A stretch of DNA of 64,000 nt from Rhodococcus opacus B4 (GTDB lineage: Bacteria; Actinomycetota; Actinomycetes; Mycobacteriales; Mycobacteriaceae): contig NC_012522.1 of the NCBI RefSeq assembly GCF_000010805.1, positions 2,356,001 through 2,420,000 on the forward strand, written 5' to 3'. Positions 62,107-64,000 of the stretch are shown one piece after another. Position numbers and translations under genes: made by a program. The number at the start of each line of letters is the position of its first letter. Positions within the stretch are counted from its first letter, which is position 1. Under the pieces are notes generated by a model. The model did not search any database. It was not told the origin of the DNA and saw only the letters and a list, made by a program, of their open reading frames with translations.

Positions 62107-62148
62107 CGTGAGTACTTATTAACCGCCCGACGTTAATAAGTACTCACG
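62107..62148. repeat. GTGAGTACTT palindromic repeat, complete copy 4
   Basis: Perfect 17-bp arms (CGTGAGTACTTATTAAC with its complement) around an 8-nt loop, 6 bp beyond the pobA stop codon. It fits a terminator for pobA and is the best-preserved member of the family in this window. Confidence 0.82.
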
Positions 62149-62154
62149 GGCGCG

Positions 62155-63333
62155 TCAGCGCAAAGGGGTGCCGACATAGTTCTCCGCGATGAGGGTGCGG
62201 CCGGCGACGGAGCGGGTGACCATGTCGAGTTCGGCGACCTGCCGCTTGTGGCCGAATCCGGTGTCGTCGGGGAGGCGGTGCAGCATCGAGGACATCCACC
62301 AGGAGAAGTGCTGGGTCCGCCACACGCGTGGGAGGACGCTGTCGGTGTAGCCCTCGAGTCCGGCCCGGCTGCGGGTGGCGAAGAATTCGCCCATCGCCTC
62401 GGACAGGAAGTAGACGTCGGCGATCGCGAGGTTCATGCCCTTGGCGCCGGTGGGCGGCACGGTGTGGGCGGCGTCGCCGGCGAGGAAGAGGTTGCCGTGC
62501 TGCATGGGTTCGCACACGAAGCTGCGGAACTGCAGGATCGACTTCTGGAAGATCTTGCCGTCCTTGATCTCCGCGCCTTCGCCGTCGACGCGGGCGTGCA
62601 GTTCCGACCAGATGCGGTCGTCGGACCAGTTGTCGACGGAGTCGTCCGGATCGACCTGCAGGTAGTGCCGCTGGACGTCGGGGGTGCGGGTGCTGATGAG
62701 GGCGAAGCCGCGCGGGTGGTTGGCGTAGATCAGTTCCTCGGACGACGGCGGGGCCTCGGCGAGGATGCCGAACCAGGCGAACGGGTACTGGCGGAAGTGG
62801 TCGGTGCGCACGGTGGTCTCGGGGATGAGTCCGCGGGTGGAGGTTCGCGACCCGTCGCAGCCGGCGACGAGCGCGCAGGTGAGCGTCTGTTCGTTTCCGT
62901 CGGCGTCGACGTACGTGATCTTCGGGGTGTCGGACGTGTGGCCCAGGACCTGTACGTCGGAGACGCCGAAGCGGATGTCGCCGCCGTCCTCGAGGCGCCG
63001 GGCGATGAGGTCCTTGAGGACTTCGTGCTGCGGGTAGACGGTGACGGCGCGGCCGTTCGTCAGTTCGTCGAAGTCGATGCGGTGGCCGCGGCCGCCGAAC
63101 CGGAGTTCGATGCCGTGGTGGGTGAGTCCCTCACGCTTGATGCGGTCGCCGAGTCCGGTGTCGACCATCAGGTCGACGGTGTTCTGCTCCAGCACACCGG
63201 CGCGGATGGTGCCTTCCACCTCCTCGCGGGTGCGGCTTTCGAGCACGACGGAATCGATGCCCTTCAGGTGCAGGAGATGGGACAGCATCAGTCCTGCGGG
63301 ACCCCCGCCGACGATCCCGACCGGTGTGTTCAT
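62155..63333 (-). CDS. pobA: 4-hydroxybenzoate 3-monooxygenase
   Basis: 392 residues, the length of PobA. FAD motif VGIVGGGPAGLMLSHLL, RAGVLEQNTVDLM, DG motif VAGCDGSRTSTRG, and the second FAD motif LFLAGDAAHTVPPTGAKGMN are all present. GAGGAG precedes the ATG at 63333; the longer frame is rejected. It converts 4-hydroxybenzoate to protocatechuate with NAD(P)H and O2. An IclR-type gene lies directly upstream on the same strand. No protocatechuate dioxygenase gene is in the window. Confidence 0.95.
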   Translation of the reverse strand: MNTPVGIVGGGPAGLMLSHLLHLKGIDSVVLESRTREEVEGTIRAGVLEQNTVDLMVDTGLGDRIKREGLTHHGIELRFGGRGHRIDFDELTNGRAVTVYPQHEVLKDLIARRLEDGGDIRFGVSDVQVLGHTSDTPKITYVDADGNEQTLTCALVAGCDGSRTSTRGLIPETTVRTDHFRQYPFAWFGILAEAPPSSEELIYANHPRGFALISTRTPDVQRHYLQVDPDDSVDNWSDDRIWSELHARVDGEGAEIKDGKIFQKSILQFRSFVCEPMQHGNLFLAGDAAHTVPPTGAKGMNLAIADVYFLSEAMGEFFATRSRAGLEGYTDSVLPRVWRTQHFSWWMSSMLHRLPDDTGFGHKRQVAELDMVTRSVAGRTLIAENYVGTPLR

Positions 63334-63402
63334 GAGCAGACTCCTCGCGTAGTTCGTGACACCAGTCACTGTGCTGCGCAGAAGCGGCCGGCAACACCCC
63401 CA

Positions 63403-63419
63403 CTTTCACTGAGTGAAAG
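63403..63419. promoter_or_regulatory. 17-bp perfect palindrome between iclR and pobA
   Basis: CTTTCACT-G-AGTGAAAG, 8-bp arms and one central base, lies in the 91-bp gap between the regulator stop (63425) and pobA (63333). It is the probable operator of the IclR-type regulator (PobR-like) on the pobA promoter. Confidence 0.6.
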
Positions 63420-63424
63420 ACAAG

Positions 63425-64000
63425 CTAGGCGACGCCGCGGGAGATGCCTCGCGCCGCCGCCCGGACAGCCGGGATCAGGGGCGCGGGATCCTTGTCCGCC
63501 GGAACGACGACGGACACCGCCGCCACCACCTCCCCCGTGGTCCGCGACACGGGTGCGGCCACGGCGAGGGTTCCGACGTTGAGGTGTTCGCGGCACGTGA
63601 CCCACCCGGTCCGGCGGATGTCGTCGAGGGTGCTGCGCAGGCGATGTTCGGTGGTGATGGTCGACGGGGTGAAGCGTTCGAGGCCCGCGGCAAGTACGTC
63701 GTCGAGCAGGTCCTTGCCCCCGAACGCCAGCAGCACGAGGCCGCCGCTCGACGCGTGCAGCGGTAGCCGGCCACCGGCCCTGCCGACGACGGTGACGGCA
63801 CCGCGCGCCGACAACCGCTCGAGGTAGAGCGCCTCCAGATCCTCCCGGACCACGAGCTGGACGTTCTCGCGCGTCGCCTCGTACAGGTCCTCGAGGTACG
63901 GCAACGCCACCTGCCGCAGTCCGTGGGCGCGGGGCGCGAGCGCACCCAACTCCCACAGTCGCACCCCGATCTCGTACTGCCCGTCGTCGACGCGTTCGAG
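63425..64000 (-). CDS. IclR family regulator (PobR-like), N-terminus outside window
   Basis: 192 C-terminal residues are visible. They comprise the end of the wing (GQYEIGVRLWELGALAPRA) and the IclR effector domain, with LYLERLSARGAVTVVGRAGG, LPLHASSGGLVLLAFG and GTLAVAAPVSRTTGEVVAAVSV. The DNA-binding part begins beyond base 64000. Adjacent to pobA with a palindrome between, it is probably the local activator or repressor for 4-hydroxybenzoate use. Confidence 0.85.
   Translation of the reverse strand, partial: LERVDDGQYEIGVRLWELGALAPRAHGLRQVALPYLEDLYEATRENVQLVVREDLEALYLERLSARGAVTVVGRAGGRLPLHASSGGLVLLAFGGKDLLDDVLAAGLERFTPSTITTEHRLRSTLDDIRRTGWVTCREHLNVGTLAVAAPVSRTTGEVVAAVSVVVPADKDPAPLIPAVRAAARGISRGVA

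Overview
This 64 kb window is high-GC actinobacterial DNA. Gene content points to a large-genome catabolic Rhodococcus of the jostii/opacus type: an alkB-rubredoxin-rubredoxin-rubredoxin reductase-TetR block next to pobA, steroid-ring enzymes (KshA, HsaA, HsaC, KstD), mycofactocin-type dehydrogenases and F420-type oxidoreductases. The species is an inference from gene order, not from a search. No rRNA, tRNA, CRISPR array, origin or prophage was recognised. About 60 genes fill the window and only two gaps exceed 300 bp.

Layout. (1) 1-5.9 kb: MHS-type transporter (cut by the edge), amino-acid permease, Gfo/Idh/MocA oxidoreductase, Tat-exported phospholipase C and a TauD-like dioxygenase preceded by a polycysteine leader peptide. 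(2) 6.2-18.5 kb: steroid-like ring-degradation island. One operon holds flavin reductase, KstD-like dehydrogenase, a Cys4 protein and three SDRs, opposite a PadR gene. A second holds kshA-hsaA-hsaC, followed by iclR-esterase. (3) 18.5-23.3 kb: Baeyer-Villiger monooxygenase, lipoprotein and two luciferase-like oxidoreductases, the first frameshifted. (4) 23.3-29 kb: NDMA-type alcohol dehydrogenase and aldehyde dehydrogenase behind an AcoR-type regulator, then a secreted lipase. (5) 29-31.6 kb: a lone 601-residue TnpB-type RuvC nuclease and a gene-poor tract. (6) 31.7-37.5 kb: MFS plus M20 amidohydrolase with a divergent Lrp gene, DinB-like protein, methyltransferase, DksA/TraR-type and ANTAR-like small proteins. 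(7) 37.8-45.3 kb: ferredoxin-reductase-P450 operon, then AraC regulator, two-component phenol hydroxylase and catechol 1,2-dioxygenase. (8) 45.3-55.5 kb: an overlapping beta-oxidation-type operon (acyl-CoA dehydrogenase, hotdog-SCP2 fusion, hydrolase, CoA ligase, thiolase), and a TetR gene divergent from a SnoaL-DUF485-symporter operon. (9) 55.6-64 kb: HAD hydrolase, DapB-like oxidoreductase, DUF2568 protein, the alkane hydroxylase operon, a broken nucleotidyltransferase, pobA and an IclR gene cut by the edge.

How it works together. Most operons feed peripheral substrates (steroid-like rings, phenol, 4-hydroxybenzoate, alkanes, alcohols, carboxylates) into central metabolism, and most have a local regulator. 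Paired or palindromic sites suggest the wiring: GTTCGCATTGCGAAC-like palindromes at 757 and 2401; an AT-rich palindrome inside the iclR promoter; TGTCC-N7-GGACA upstream of both the AcoR-type gene and its ALDH/ADH operon; TGAACNNNNGTTAAT upstream of both the beta-oxidation and symporter operons; and a 17-bp palindrome before pobA.

Less expected items are the polycysteine leader peptide, two families of dispersed palindromic repeats (one of whose copies appears split by a segment carrying a nucleotidyltransferase), the solitary TnpB-like nuclease and a 22-codon reading frame with a strong ribosome site upstream of alkB.
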